Source: CANJQH01 sp031368515 | Lineage (GTDB): Bacteria; Chloroflexota; Anaerolineae; J036; Brachytrichaceae | Length of the DNA stretch: 6,070 bases | Assembly: GCA_031368515.1 (NCBI GenBank) | Contig: JANMNW010000428.1 | Span: 1-6,070 of the forward strand | Direction: 5' to 3' | Part shown: positions 5,511-6,070 of the stretch, one piece after another | Numbering within the stretch: position 1 is the stretch's first letter | How the letters are laid out: each line of letters starts with the position of its first letter | Position numbers and translations under genes: made by a program | Notes under the pieces: model-generated | What the model was told of the DNA's origin: nothing | The model's input: the letters and a program-made list of their open reading frames with translations, nothing else | The model's database searches: none

Positions 5511-5993
5511 TTACGCTTTGAGCGCCGCTTCAATCGCGCCGACCAGCTCGGGCGCATCCGGCGACACATTCGATTTGTAGCGCGCGATCACCGCGCCGTC
5601 TTTGCCCACCAAAAACTTTTCAAAGTTCCAACCCACATCGCCAGCGGGCTCGGTTTGCGTCAGCCGCGCATAGATCGGCGATTTGTCGTCGCCCTTGGCC
5701 TGCACTTTGCCGAAGATCTCAAAGGTGACGTCGTACTGGGTCGAGCAGAAAGACTGAATCTCCTCCAGCGTGCCTGGCTCCTGCGCGCCAAAATCGTTGC
5801 AGGGGAAACCCAGCACAGTCAGGCCCTGCGCGGCATATTTGCGATTGAGTGCTTCCAGCCCGGTGTATTGCGGCGTGTGGCCGCAGCGCGATGCCACGTT
5901 CACAACCAGCAGCACCTTGCCGGCATAGCCCTCCAGCGCGCGTTCTGCGCCCTTTGCATCCTTCACAGTCACATCAGAGATTGAAATGGTCAT
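5511..5993 (-). CDS. gpx: Glutathione peroxidase-family thiol peroxidase, probably thioredoxin-dependent
   Basis: This 160-residue, full-length, cytoplasmic protein belongs to the GPx/BtuE family, which reduces hydrogen peroxide and organic hydroperoxides. NVASRCGHTPQYTGLE at residues 32-47 carries the peroxidatic Cys37 (cysteine, not selenocysteine). GFPCNDFGAQEPG at 62-74 supplies Gln71, and WNFEKFLV at 122-129 supplies Trp122 and Asn123, completing the catalytic tetrad. Cys83, in IQSFCSTQYDVTFEIF, sits where plant and insect thioredoxin-dependent GPx proteins carry the resolving cysteine. Thioredoxin is therefore a likelier reductant than glutathione, as in most bacterial members. His39 replaces the common Phe in CGFT, a mild deviation. 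The start at 5993 has AGGAG five bases upstream. The frame stays open beyond the start to the window edge, but the family's normal N-terminus (ISDVTVKDAKG) confirms it. The exonuclease gene follows on the same strand across a hairpin. Confidence 0.95.
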   Translation of the reverse strand: MTISISDVTVKDAKGAERALEGYAGKVLLVVNVASRCGHTPQYTGLEALNRKYAAQGLTVLGFPCNDFGAQEPGTLEEIQSFCSTQYDVTFEIFGKVQAKGDDKSPIYARLTQTEPAGDVGWNFEKFLVGKDGAVIARYKSNVSPDAPELVGAIEAALKA

Positions 5994-5998
5994 GTTTG

Positions 5999-6015
5999 CT
6001 CCTGGCTGGATGATA
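5999..6015 (-). promoter_or_regulatory. Ribosome binding site and possible -10 box of the peroxidase gene
   Basis: On the minus strand, AGGAG at 6003-5999 lies five bases before the ATG and is the strongest Shine-Dalgarno site in the window. TATCAT at 6015-6010 matches the -10 consensus at five of six positions, but no convincing -35 is seen. If this box were used, the leader would be only about ten bases and the ribosome site would sit at its very 5' end, so the -10 call is weaker than the ribosome site. Bases 6016-6070 contain no supportable gene. Confidence 0.45.
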
Positions 6016-6070
6016 CCCGCTTGAGCGGCAGCACGGTCGCTTAAATACGAACAACTGGCAGCGCCCGCTT

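Noticed and set aside
5502..5984. Plus-strand open frame of 160 residues mirroring the peroxidase gene
   Set aside because: It covers almost the same span as the peroxidase gene, where all catalytic residues are conserved. The mirrored frame has no family resemblance.
6041..6070. Possible C-terminal end of another minus-strand gene at the window edge
   Set aside because: Only nine codons before a stop are visible, with nothing to identify them. No gene can be supported.

Overview
The window looks like an ordinary chromosomal stretch from a GC-rich bacterium, most likely a member of the Chloroflexota. The main taxonomic clue is the first protein. It is a secreted-type PQQ-dependent sugar dehydrogenase with a PKD module that ends in a short TYLPMAGKN tail, resembling the YLP-type C-terminal tails common on exported Chloroflexota proteins. 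Weak use of Shine-Dalgarno sites and -10 boxes lying directly in front of start codons fit that placement but do not prove it. No rRNA, tRNA, CRISPR array, insertion sequence or phage gene is visible.

Layout: bases 1-1785 (+) hold the 3' part of the sugar dehydrogenase-like gene, whose start lies outside the window. A 122-base gap containing a perfect 14-bp palindrome and a -10-like box leads into a compact AlkA/MAG-type DNA glycosylase (1908-2558, +). Next come a small three-helix membrane protein of unknown function (2660-3067, +) and a D-threonine aldolase/D-serine dehydratase-family PLP enzyme (3107-4156, +). This last gene converges on a minus-strand gene at 4212-5432 for a DEDDh exonuclease with a C-terminal TPR-like region, matching the MrfB (YprB) family in order and length. 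The 55-base gap between the convergent genes carries two copies of the palindrome ACCTGNCAGGT, the second running into the exonuclease stop codon. Upstream of the exonuclease on the same strand is a glutathione-peroxidase-family thiol peroxidase (5511-5993, -), separated from it by a strong 10-bp hairpin.

The genes do not form one pathway. Three concern damage defence: the alkylpurine glycosylase, the MrfB-like nuclease and the peroxidase. The PLP enzyme acts on D-hydroxy-amino acids, and the sugar dehydrogenase-like protein probably acts outside the membrane. I see no convincing new multi-gene system. The items most worth a second look are the paired palindromes between the convergent genes, the palindrome in front of the glycosylase, the apparently leaderless starts, and an MrfB-like nuclease with no MrfA helicase beside it.
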